Part shown: positions 25,086 through 32,307 of the stretch, one piece after another
Layout of the letters: each line of letters begins with the position of its first letter
Numbering within the stretch: position 1 is the stretch's first letter
DNA from: Halomicrobium sp. LC1Hm
Lineage (GTDB): Archaea; Halobacteriota; Halobacteria; Halobacteriales; Haloarculaceae
DNA: 64,000 nucleotides
Direction of reading: 5' to 3'
Assembly (NCBI RefSeq): GCF_009617995.1
Contig: NZ_CP044129.1
Span: forward strand, 1 to 64,000
Notes under the pieces: model-generated
What the model saw: only the letters and a program-made list of their open reading frames with translations
Databases searched by the model: none
Told to the model about the DNA's origin: nothing
Program-made: the position numbers and the translations under genes

Positions 25086-26924
25086 TTATATATTATCTGA
25101 GTCCGAAGTACGAGTACCAGTTTCTTCCGTGTCTCGCACACGTTCGGGAGCGACGACTTCCTCGACGACCCACGGGTGTTTGATACCGTTCTTGACGAGA
25201 TAACCGGCCATCTTTCGCCCGGCATCAGGGCCGCCGATCGCGACGTTCGTTTTCTCACAGCGCCACCGAGTCACGTCGTCGCGCTCAGATAAAATCGACT
25301 CTTCATACACTCGTTCGATGGGTAGCAGAGTCTCGACCATCGTCACACCGTTGCCGGAGGATGCAGGATACTCCTCTTCACCGACGGTGATCGACTTGAC
25401 TTGCCAGTCAGGGGGCCGCTCGAAGCCGATGGGCACACTCCGATCAATACCGGCCTCGATCTCTGTCAGGACCTCACAGGCCTCCTCTGGTAGATGCAGT
25501 TGACCCAGTATCTCCGGTGGATCAGCCTCGGGGTTGTGTTCCAGGTACTCCTCGATCGCCAATCGCCAGCGTCGACGCTGTGGTGTCTCGCCTTTCGTCG
25601 CGCCAGCTCGGGCGGACGGCCAGCGTTCTTTGAGCTGTTCGATGCGATCGACGAGGCCGCCGTCGGCAATCGCCGGCCCGTCGTTCGGAGATCGGGCGGC
25701 AGTGAGTGTTTGGTCTTGGTCGATTCCGTGTGGACTCCCACATTCAGCGCATTCGAGTTCGTATCCGCGACGGGTGGAACGGAGAACCCTCTCTGCGTGG
25801 TCGTGGTCCTGGTCGCACTGTGGCGACTCGGCACGTTGGCGGCAGGCGTCAGCAGTAGCCGCGTGTTTCGCCGCATCTGAGCGTGAGACCGTCTTTACGT
25901 TCGCCGCGTTGACTGCGCTGGCCCAGGCGACGTACTCGATCGGACGGTCGAGGAGATCGACGGGTTTGATCGCCGCGTAGCTGGCACAGTATTCGGCCAA
26001 GTGTTCGACCTCATCCGCGGCTTTCACCTCGACGGCCTTTTCGAGCGAGTGTGCCGTCTCGCCGGCCCAGTCACACGTCTCGACGTGTTTCTCGACGACG
26101 GGGCGGAAGTCGGTTGCATCAACGTCGCCGTCGACGACGATCACAACGTGATCGTGCCCGTAGCAGTGATTCAGACTACCGCCACGTTCGCCCGTGTGCG
26201 GTTCGCTTCGACGGTCATACTGCCAGTCATCACCAAGTTCGTAGCCCTTCGAGCGCATGGTGTTCCGAAGGGTGTGATACACGTCTTCCCAGCTCTCTCG
26301 ACGGACGCGCTCGTGTTCAACCGGGCCGACACGCTCGCCGTTCGGGACGCTCGACGCCGACAGCGTGACGAGTGCAACATGGGGATCGTCGTAAGCGGGT
26401 TCCGTGTACTCGCCGGACGGTCGTTCACCGCCGCAGAGTTCTCGGAGCCAGCCTTTCATCTGGGCGTAGTAACGCTTTTGGTAGCTGGAAAACCAGCGTG
26501 TTTCAGCCTGTACGGACCACTCCTGATATTCCGGGTCTGACGGTCGACCCTTTTCGAGATTAACCGTAGTTCGGCGAGTGTCGGCGTAGTCTTCGAGTGT
26601 TCGGAGTACAGCAGTGCCCCAGGTGACGGCCTCGCGGCGGACGACCTCTTCGCCTTTCACCGGGTCGTCCCACTCTCGCGGGCCGGGAGATTCGTAGCTC
26701 TCCGTGAATTCGCGGGTGTACTCCTCTCGGAGCCGTTCACCGTGGGCGGTCGAGAGACGGAGGAAGGCCCGATCGGGATACTCCTCGTGGAACTCTGAAA
26801 CGCGCTCATAGGGAGTGGGTAACTCCGAACCGATCTTCGGTGAGTTACCCCCTTCAGAGCCGTTTACAGAGTTGTTCAAGTTGGTATGCCGAGAGCCGCC
26901 GGTGGTGGGTTCGTCTGGCGACAA
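25086..26924 (-). CDS. Rolling-circle replication initiator (HUH-type Rep)
   Basis: 612 residues. All three RCR motifs are in order: motif I ALVTLSAS (184-191), the HUH box GHDHVVIVVDGD (H257, H259) and motif III EYCASYAAIK with tyrosines 312 and 316. A CAECGSPHG zinc knuckle follows. The family nicks one strand and attaches covalently to the 5' end; haloarchaeal plasmids of the pHK2 type and alphapleolipoviruses use it. The C-terminal 220 residues are charged and unrecognised. Rep together with an integrase implies the element can both replicate as a circle and integrate. Confidence 0.82.
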   Translation of the reverse strand: MSPDEPTTGGSRHTNLNNSVNGSEGGNSPKIGSELPTPYERVSEFHEEYPDRAFLRLSTAHGERLREEYTREFTESYESPGPREWDDPVKGEEVVRREAVTWGTAVLRTLEDYADTRRTTVNLEKGRPSDPEYQEWSVQAETRWFSSYQKRYYAQMKGWLRELCGGERPSGEYTEPAYDDPHVALVTLSASSVPNGERVGPVEHERVRRESWEDVYHTLRNTMRSKGYELGDDWQYDRRSEPHTGERGGSLNHCYGHDHVVIVVDGDVDATDFRPVVEKHVETCDWAGETAHSLEKAVEVKAADEVEHLAEYCASYAAIKPVDLLDRPIEYVAWASAVNAANVKTVSRSDAAKHAATADACRQRAESPQCDQDHDHAERVLRSTRRGYELECAECGSPHGIDQDQTLTAARSPNDGPAIADGGLVDRIEQLKERWPSARAGATKGETPQRRRWRLAIEEYLEHNPEADPPEILGQLHLPEEACEVLTEIEAGIDRSVPIGFERPPDWQVKSITVGEEEYPASSGNGVTMVETLLPIERVYEESILSERDDVTRWRCEKTNVAIGGPDAGRKMAGYLVKNGIKHPWVVEEVVAPERVRDTEETGTRTSDSDNI

Positions 26925-26926
26925 GG

Positions 26927-27247
26927 TTAGATGTTAGAGTCCGCAGAATCCTCGTGAACGAGACCGCTACCGCGACCGCCTGACGAATGCCCCCTGCGCT
27001 TCGCTTGGGGGCGTGCGCTCCCGGCGTCGGTCGGACCCCCATGTGAGGGGGTCGCTCCCTCCGGCCGGTCGCTCGTGGTGTTCGTCGAGTGTTGGCTACG
27101 AAGTTGCTGCTCGTAGTCCTCAACGAGATCGTCGATATGGCAGCTACGGCATTTGCCCAGCTGGGTGGGATCGCTTTCCTGATGGTTGATGCAGATCTCG
27201 CCGCAGTTCTCGCAATCGTAGTGGACGTATTCGGACCACCGGGTCAT
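26927..27247 (-). CDS. Zinc-ribbon protein, viral operon
   Basis: 106 residues. The N-terminal half has CENCGEICINH and CRSCH pairs, a zinc ribbon; the C-terminal half is a low-complexity, basic and Gly/Ser-rich tail. The DNA of the tail is unusually GC-rich with simple repeats (26985-27070). Its start overlaps the preceding gene by four bases. Probably a DNA- or RNA-binding accessory factor (inference). Confidence 0.6.
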   Translation of the reverse strand: MTRWSEYVHYDCENCGEICINHQESDPTQLGKCRSCHIDDLVEDYEQQLRSQHSTNTTSDRPEGATPSHGGPTDAGSARPQAKRRGHSSGGRGSGLVHEDSADSNI

Positions 27248-27393
27248 CGGTAATCACCCCGCTCCTCGTGCAGCGGCGGATACTGTGAGGGATCACCGCC
27301 GGTTCGACAAACTGGGCAGAGATCGGTCTGTGGAGGATTACGCTCGACGATCGTGACCTCGCAGTCGTCGCAGATGTAGGCGGTTCGAGTCAT
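27244..27393 (-). CDS. 49-residue zinc-ribbon microprotein
   Basis: Starts MTRTAYICDDCEVTIVE and contains CDDC and CPVC pairs, a rubredoxin-like or zinc-ribbon knuckle, ending LHEERGDYR. It overlaps both neighbouring genes by four bases (ATGA junctions), strong evidence that it is translated. It is one of three small zinc-ribbon proteins in this provirus. Confidence 0.65.
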   Translation of the reverse strand: MTRTAYICDDCEVTIVERNPPQTDLCPVCRTGGDPSQYPPLHEERGDYR

Positions 27394-27536
27394 CGCATAA
27401 CACCCACCCAGTACTCAGCGATCACCAGAAGTGGAATCACGACAGCAGTGAACAGCGGAACGACATCGATTATTAATAGGCCGACCAGAACGGCGGCAAT
27501 GAGGTTCAAGAAATCCCCTGGCCGAGTAGAAGTCAT
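27390..27536 (-). CDS. 48-residue hydrophobic microprotein
   Basis: Begins MTSTRPGDFLNLIAAVLVG and consists mainly of one or two membrane segments (LIAAVLVGLLIIDVVPL, AVVIPLLVIAEYWVGV). ATGA overlaps on both sides place it in the operon. Function unknown. Confidence 0.6.
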   Translation of the reverse strand: MTSTRPGDFLNLIAAVLVGLLIIDVVPLFTAVVIPLLVIAEYWVGVMR

Positions 27537-27745
27537 CGAGAATCACTCTCCTCGACGAAACCCGGAACATGAGGTATGTTCTTACGACTGAGCCATTCCT
27601 GATACGATTCAGAATCGTTCTCAACCTGCTCGATCGCTTGCCGGACCTCTTCGTCAGTGGCTTCCAGGAGGCGTGACGCGCGGACGAACTCATTGGGATC
27701 GAATGGCCAGCTCTTGCGGGAGGGAGATCCATCCGGGGAGATCAT
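27533..27745 (-). CDS. First gene of viral operon, 70-residue soluble protein
   Basis: Acidic helical protein starting MISPDGSPSRKSWPF with EATDEEVRQAIEQVENDS in the middle. The start is set by a clear Shine-Dalgarno GGGAGGTG about eight bases before the ATG at 27745; a GTG at 27754 would put the Shine-Dalgarno too close. Being first, it may be an early regulator, but no DNA-binding motif is evident. Confidence 0.6.
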   Translation of the reverse strand: MISPDGSPSRKSWPFDPNEFVRASRLLEATDEEVRQAIEQVENDSESYQEWLSRKNIPHVPGFVEESDSR

Positions 27746-27811
27746 GTCGAACACCTCCCGGTAATGGAGTATGCCAGACGGCGGAGGGGTGCGTTCACCA
27801 ACGTGTTGGGC

Positions 27812-27840
27812 ACCAGATTCTGGATTTCAGAATAATTTTC
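27812..27840 (-). promoter_or_regulatory. Viral operon promoter and palindrome
   Basis: On the minus strand AAAATTATTC (27829-27838) is a good TATA box for the leftward operon. Immediately downstream, CCAGATTCTGG (27812-27822, plus strand) is an almost perfect palindrome overlapping the expected transcription start, a likely operator. Confidence 0.5.
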
Positions 27841-27917
27841 AGAACCCGGTAGAGAGTCGCTGTAGTTGCTACTGTCGGGGTTTGAGTGAACGGGTAAGAA
27901 CCCGACGGTTTCGGGAC

Positions 27918-28020
27918 GGGCACGGTGGGATTCGAACCCACGACCGTCGGATCGCTTCCACCGTCACGGGCGTGACGGCGTTAGAAGTCCGACGCTCTAT
28001 CCGGACTGAGCTACGTGCCC
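27918..28020 (-). tRNA. tRNA-Arg (UCU) with 29-nt intron
   Basis: The minus strand folds into a complete cloverleaf: 5' GGGCACG acceptor pairing with the 3' CGTGCCC, GAGC D-arm, GTCGG/CCGAC anticodon stem, T-arm GTGGGTTCGAATCCCAC. The anticodon loop is CUUCUAA, giving UCU (Arg). After A37 lies a 29-base intron (27953-27981), leaving a 74-nt mature tRNA. No CCA is encoded. Its 3' end is the attachment site for the provirus on its left, and the gene stays intact after integration. Confidence 0.92.
27953..27981 (-). other. tRNA-Arg intron with bulge-helix-bulge
   Basis: Perfect hBHBh motif: exon stem UCGGA/UCCGA, three-base bulge CGA, four-pair helix CUUC/GAAG, three-base bulge UAA, then a nine-pair intron helix closed by GCCC. 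Cuts after UA and after CG restore CUUCUAA. This is the canonical 37/38 position cut by archaeal tRNA endonuclease. Confidence 0.88.
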
Positions 28021-28120
28021 TCGTCGGCGCGTACTCCCCGGGCGGTCAAAAGCGGTACGACTTGGACTGGCGGTCGTCGCGTCGTCCGGGGCGGTGCCCA
28101 GCGACGGGCAGTCGGGCGTC

Positions 28121-28414
28121 TCACCCCTCTTGGTCGATGTCTTCTTCGGCTTCGTCGGGGTGGATCCCGATCGCGTTGGTGGTCTCGACGGCGGCCAGTC
28201 CGTCGATGGCACAGACGTCGTCGACCTGCTGGTGTGGGACGCGCACTTCGAGTTCGCCGAACTGGAGGCGGCGCTCGACGGTCGCGTCGGCGGCCCGGGC
28301 GGCCGCGGCGACGGCGTCGGGATCGGTCTCGTCGTCGGGTTCGAGGACCAGCCCGACGGATTCCCCGTCGATGGGGTCGTCCCGGATCGACCGGACGGCT
28401 CTGGAGACGTACAT
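28121..28414 (-). CDS. Conserved haloarchaeal protein, unknown
   Basis: 97 residues from the ATG at 28414 (MYVSRAVRSIRDDPIDGESVG). Soluble alpha/beta protein with an acidic tail (HPDEAEEDIDQEG). No catalytic motif is visible. It lies 29 bases after the DUF373-like gene in the same direction and probably belongs to one operon with it. A longer frame upstream is antisense noise from the neighbour. Confidence 0.6.
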   Translation of the reverse strand: MYVSRAVRSIRDDPIDGESVGLVLEPDDETDPDAVAAAARAADATVERRLQFGELEVRVPHQQVDDVCAIDGLAAVETTNAIGIHPDEAEEDIDQEG

Positions 28415-28443
28415 GCCGGCAGCCTGGCACGCCAGGCGCTTGA

Positions 28444-29511
28444 CTACACCGGATCGGCTCCTTGCCAGCGGGTCTCGGCGATGGCGAACGCGAGCGTGCT
28501 GCCCAGGCCGAGCAGCGTGCCGGCGGTCAGTGCCACGGCCAGTTCCTCGATCGTGGCCTTGCCGAGGAAGTAGGCACTGACGCCGTAGAGGACGGCCGCG
28601 ATCGACAGCACGTAGAAGGGGGCGTTGAGGTAGCGCCACTCGAAGCTGTCCGAGAGGTACTTGTCGGTGACGCGGCCGAAGCTACTGGTGATGCCGGCGG
28701 CGGCGAACCACCGGACGGAGCCGAAGACGAGGCCGGCGATGGCTTCGGCGACCGATTCGATGGCCATCGACTCGATGGTCTGGACGCCTCTGACGCCGCC
28801 GATGACCATCAGTGCCGCGGCGACGACGTAGGTGATCACCGTCACGCGCCCGGTGTACAGCACAGAGCGGACGCGGTCGACGGTCCGATCCAGCGTCTCC
28901 TCGGCACCGAGACCGCGCGCGAGGACGTACAGGCCAAGGAGACCGGAGATGATCCCGATGGCCGACCCCGGCAGTTCGAGGAAATTCGCGAGGATCGCCA
29001 CCGGATATATCAAAAGCAAGATGCCCAGCGGTACGAGAATCGTCCCGCGGGTCTCCGGGTCGTCGAGCACCTGCTTGATCGTGTAGTACATCGATTCGAG
29101 GTCCTGTGCCTGACGGACGACCACGCGGTGGACGCCGTCGATGTGGATTCGCGAGCGGATCACGGGCACCACCGACTCGTCCTGGGCACCGTCGGTCACG
29201 AGCAGTGCGCGCACGTCTTCGCTGGCGGTCAGCGACGCGAGCACCGTGTCGACCTCCTCGCCGACGGCGCGGTTGGCTGCCACGTCGCTCCCGTCGACGC
29301 CGGTGACGGCTGCCACCTCGACGGCCTCGTCGTCGATGGAGTCGTAGAGGTGGACGCCCTCGAACAGCACGTTCACGTCGGAGTCTTCGGGGTCGGCAGT
29401 CGCCAGTTCGACTGCGGCCGACTCGACGGCGTCGCGGCCGACGACGGGCGTCTCACAATCCGTCTTGCGGCCGAGGTCGTCGTCGAGGTCGACACACAGT
29501 ATCAGCAGCAT
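28444..29511 (-). CDS. DUF373 family membrane protein
   Basis: 355 residues. The N-terminal cytoplasmic alpha/beta domain (LLILCVDLDDDLGRKT, VGRDAVESAA, LVTDGAQDE) occupies about 140 residues. About six membrane segments follow (for example GTILVPLGILLLIYPVAIL, YVVAAALMVIGGV, VALTAGTLLGLGSTLAFAIA). This matches DUF373 proteins, archaeal predicted membrane proteins of unknown function. The start codon ATG at 29511 precedes the LLILCVDLD strand directly. Confidence 0.8.
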   Translation of the reverse strand: MLLILCVDLDDDLGRKTDCETPVVGRDAVESAAVELATADPEDSDVNVLFEGVHLYDSIDDEAVEVAAVTGVDGSDVAANRAVGEEVDTVLASLTASEDVRALLVTDGAQDESVVPVIRSRIHIDGVHRVVVRQAQDLESMYYTIKQVLDDPETRGTILVPLGILLLIYPVAILANFLELPGSAIGIISGLLGLYVLARGLGAEETLDRTVDRVRSVLYTGRVTVITYVVAAALMVIGGVRGVQTIESMAIESVAEAIAGLVFGSVRWFAAAGITSSFGRVTDKYLSDSFEWRYLNAPFYVLSIAAVLYGVSAYFLGKATIEELAVALTAGTLLGLGSTLAFAIAETRWQGADPV

Positions 29512-30150
29512 CGAGCGGGAGTAGGAGCGGGATCCGTATAATCACTTTTGTCGGTCGCCGTCGCTCTGCCCGCAGTCATCGTCTTCGGGGTCGGACACGC
29601 ACACTGTCTCAGGCTCTGTTGAGAGGGGGATACTGCAAGTACGGGTGCCGATTTCGTCGGTACAAGGGCCAAACAATGGATCGTGTGGCTATCACGCAAA
29701 AGAGCAACTAGTCTTGTAGCGAAAAAACGACTATGGGATGATGGAAATCCCAGATATGGGGACACTATTGAAGATATGGGGACAAAAGACAAAATAGGGA
29801 CAATACGATTAGAGATGTGTGAATTATGAACGTGATCTCGGTGGTATAGTGGCACGTGTGGCTGGACTGCCAGTGTACCACTAAACAGACCCCTCGACGG
29901 AACCAGGACCCCTCTCAGAGCACTGTGGCGGCGTGTGGCTGTTTGCTCGCCAACGCAAGATGGTGTGTCGTCGTTTCGCGACCCGCCTTTGACATCGTCA
30001 AAAAACCGGCGTGTTTATTTCACACCGAATACAGGTCGATATCGCTCTCCGAAATGAATACGACGATAAATAATTCATCTAACGACGGTACCACTGTTAA
30101 TTATATTTTATTGTCAACACGGATGTTTACCATTGGTGAATAGCGGTCAC
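29512..30150. other. Gene-poor AT-rich region
   Basis: 640 bases with no credible gene. Features seen: three 20-base-spaced copies of an AGATATGGGGACA-like box (29752-29803), a hairpin with a 15-base imperfect stem at 29842-29883 (GGTGGTATAGTGGCA / TGCCAGTGTACCACT), and strongly AT-rich blocks at 29705-29830 and 30050-30115. A CAGGCTCTGTTGAG segment at 29608 recalls the ends of some haloarchaeal insertion sequences, but no transposase or matching second end is present. Probably a decayed mobile-element landing site (inference). Confidence 0.4.
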
Positions 30151-30927
30151 TCATGCGGACTGGAGGTTAATCTCGACGACGTTTGCGGCCTGCACGACGC
30201 GCTCTGGAATCTCTGCCTCGAACTGTTGGCCCCGCAGTCTGCTCGTCGGTGCCGAGAGACTGATCGCTCCGCGAATCTCGCCCTCGTATCTGATCGGCGC
30301 ACCGACGGCGCGCAACCCCGTGATCTGCTCTTCGTCGTTCTGTGCGAATCCCTGCTGTCGGACCACTTCGAGCTCTTCGCGCAGCGCCGCCTCGTCGGTC
30401 GTCGTCTGTAGCGTTCGCTCGGCGAACTCGTAGTTCGTGAGAATCTCGTCGCGCCGCTCTGGCGGTGTGTGGGCCAGGATCGCTTTGCCGGCGGCAGAGC
30501 AGTGGAGGTTCCACCGTGGGTGGCCCTTGTTCTCTTCGTACAGCGTCTCGCCGACGGCATCTGGACCGAACCGCTCGTACAGTGGAATTTCGCGGCCGTG
30601 GCTCTCGATCACGAGATGGCTGGCCTCCCCGGTCTCCTGGGCCAACTCGTCGACCTCCGACTTACCGACCCGGTAGAGCTGGGACTGGCCCCTGACGTAC
30701 TCACCGAGTGGCACCGCGAACAGTCCGACGTGGTACTTTCCGTCGCTGTTTCGGACGTACCCTCGGTCTGCCATCGTCGCGAGATAGGTGTGGGTCGTGC
30801 CCGGTGAGCGATCGATCTGGTCGGCGACTTCCGTCACCGTCGCCCCTCCCGAATCGCGTAGCACTTCGAGAATGTCGAACGCCAGCTCCACCGACTGGAT
30901 TCGTCGTGGCGTCCGGTCGTTCGTCAT
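30151..30927 (-). CDS. IclR-family transcriptional regulator
   Basis: 258 residues. The N-terminal winged helix is VELAFDILEVLRDSGGATVTE with DQIDRSPGTTHTYLATM as recognition helix. The C-terminal effector domain has the typical YRVGKSEVDELAQETGE, GKAILAH and DEEQITGLRAVGAPI motifs. The ATG at 30927 follows a TTATTCTG element; the frame is open to 31053 without family content. It is divergent from the ABC/catabolic operon across a 277-base region with a large palindrome, so it likely controls that operon and itself in response to the substrate. Confidence 0.9.
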   Translation of the reverse strand: MTNDRTPRRIQSVELAFDILEVLRDSGGATVTEVADQIDRSPGTTHTYLATMADRGYVRNSDGKYHVGLFAVPLGEYVRGQSQLYRVGKSEVDELAQETGEASHLVIESHGREIPLYERFGPDAVGETLYEENKGHPRWNLHCSAAGKAILAHTPPERRDEILTNYEFAERTLQTTTDEAALREELEVVRQQGFAQNDEEQITGLRAVGAPIRYEGEIRGAISLSAPTSRLRGQQFEAEIPERVVQAANVVEINLQSA

Positions 30928-31068
30928 GTTATTCTGTACCACTTCACCGGTTGTAAAGTTTGTCATTGTCAAATATCTTTTGTGGATCGTTCTCACGCGA
31001 CGGTGGACAGTGCTCTCCGCTGTTTTACCGTGGCTTTCCAGTGTTGTTGGCACGCTTGCGGCCGCTCT

Positions 31069-31154
31069 CTATAGTAACAATTGAAACGATTTACACACCG
31101 ATCGCACTGCTGTCGTTCGATCGGGTGTGCATTGATTTTCAATGGCTACTATAG
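31069..31154. promoter_or_regulatory. 86-bp imperfect palindrome (operator or small element)
   Basis: Outer arms CTATAGTAACAATTGAAA (31069-31086) and its near-perfect complement at 31137-31154 match at 16 of 18 positions. Inner arms CACACCGATCG (31094) and CGATCGGGTGTG (31118) are also complementary, leaving a 13-base centre. A third CTATAGT lies at 31176. It occupies the middle of the divergent IclR/operon promoter region. IclR regulators bind palindromes, but this size exceeds a usual operator. Confidence 0.6.
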
Positions 31155-31204
31155 ACCGCCGATAGATTTTTTAACTATAGTGACGCAGGGTGGTATACGT
31201 CGCC

Positions 31205-32305
31205 ATGAGCAAGGTACGTCTCTCTGATGTCACAAAGGTGTACGACGATCTTCTGGCAGTCAAGGAGATCGATTTCACCGTCCGGGACGGGGAATTCCTC
31301 GTGATGGTCGGTCCGTCCGGCTGTGGGAAGTCCACGACGCTCCGGATGATAGCAGGGCTCGAAACGATCACCGCGGGCGAGATCGAGATCGGCAACCAGG
31401 TCGTCAACGATGTCCGGCCACAGGACCGCAACATCGCGATGGTGTTCCAGAACTACGCGCTGTATCCCCACATGAGCGTTCGGGAGAACATGTCCTTCGG
31501 CCTGCGTCTCTCCGAGGAGTACGAGGACGCCGAGATTGACGAACGGGTGGACGACGCCGCCGATCTCCTCGAAATTCCGGAGCTGCTCGATCAGCTCCCC
31601 AAGCAGCTCTCGGGCGGCCAGCAACAGCGCGTGGCGCTGGGACGCTCCATCGTCCGAGACCCCGACGTGTTCCTGATGGACGAGCCGCTCTCGAACCTCG
31701 ACGCCAAGCTCCGGACCCAGATGCGCACCGAACTCCAGCGCATCCAGGAGGAACTGGGCGTGACGACGATCTACGTCACCCACGACCAGACCGAAGCGAT
31801 GACGATGGGCGACCGCATCGCCATCCTCAACGACGGCGAACTCCAGCAGATCGCCGAGCCCGAGGTGTGTTACGACCGCCCGAACAACAAGTTCGTCGCG
31901 GGGTTCATCGGCTCGCCGAGCATGAACTTCTTCGAGGTCGACGTGACCGAAAGCGGCGACGGCGTCCACCTCTCGGGCAACGGGTTCGAGACGACGCTCG
32001 GGGTGTCTCTCGACGACGGTGCCTACACCCTCGGCGTCCGCCCCGAGGACCTGACCGTCGGCACCGACGACGCCCACCTCGAAGCCGTCGTCGGCGTCGT
32101 CGAGCCGATGGGATCGGACAACTTCCTCTATCTGCACCCGCCCGAGGGCGACGGCGAGATCATCGCCCGCGTCGACAGCGAGTACCACCCCGATCCCGGT
32201 GAGACGGTTGCGCTGGGCTTCGACATCGAGGACATCCACTTCTTCGACGAGACGGGCGATCGCGTCCCGATCGACGACGAACCCGAAGCGATCCCGACAG
32301 CCTGA
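31205..32305 (+). CDS. ABC importer ATPase (MalK/UgpC type)
   Basis: 366 residues. Walker A is GPSGCGKST, Q-loop VFQNYALYPHM, signature LSGGQQQR, Walker B VFLMDEPLSNLDA and switch histidine in YVTHDQTEAMT. The C-terminal 120 residues form the OB-like TOBE domain used by sugar and glycerol-phosphate importers (LGVRPEDLTVG). It energises the two permeases encoded downstream. ATG at 31205 begins MSKVRLSDVTKVY; the frame opens five codons earlier at 31190. Confidence 0.93.
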   Translation: MSKVRLSDVTKVYDDLLAVKEIDFTVRDGEFLVMVGPSGCGKSTTLRMIAGLETITAGEIEIGNQVVNDVRPQDRNIAMVFQNYALYPHMSVRENMSFGLRLSEEYEDAEIDERVDDAADLLEIPELLDQLPKQLSGGQQQRVALGRSIVRDPDVFLMDEPLSNLDAKLRTQMRTELQRIQEELGVTTIYVTHDQTEAMTMGDRIAILNDGELQQIAEPEVCYDRPNNKFVAGFIGSPSMNFFEVDVTESGDGVHLSGNGFETTLGVSLDDGAYTLGVRPEDLTVGTDDAHLEAVVGVVEPMGSDNFLYLHPPEGDGEIIARVDSEYHPDPGETVALGFDIEDIHFFDETGDRVPIDDEPEAIPTA

Positions 32306-32307
32306 TA

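Larger units (their letters stand above)
16781..27930. mobile_element. Integrated pleolipovirus-like provirus in tRNA-Arg
   Basis: About 11.1 kb bounded by a 16-base direct repeat GACGGGCACGGTGGGA (16781-16796 and 27915-27930). The right copy is the 3' end of tRNA-Arg. The integrase lies next to the left end. The leftward operon has RCR Rep, a small acidic protein, a four-helix VP3-like protein, a VP4-like spike with signal peptide and C-terminal anchor, small membrane proteins and a VP8-like ATPase. That order is characteristic of Pleolipoviridae. All expected genes look intact. Assignment is from gene order, sizes and topology; no database search was possible. Confidence 0.8.

Noticed and set aside
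29608-29640. Possible insertion sequence end
   Set aside because: Only one short end-like segment, no transposase and no inverted partner within the region.
29502-29855. 117-codon minus-strand frame in the AT-rich desert
   Set aside because: Not acidic, no domain, covers the iteron-like boxes. Kept as non-coding.
29840-29885. Possible tRNA D-arm-like sequence (GGTGGTATAGTGG)
   Set aside because: No anticodon or T-arm follows; the segment instead forms a simple imperfect hairpin.
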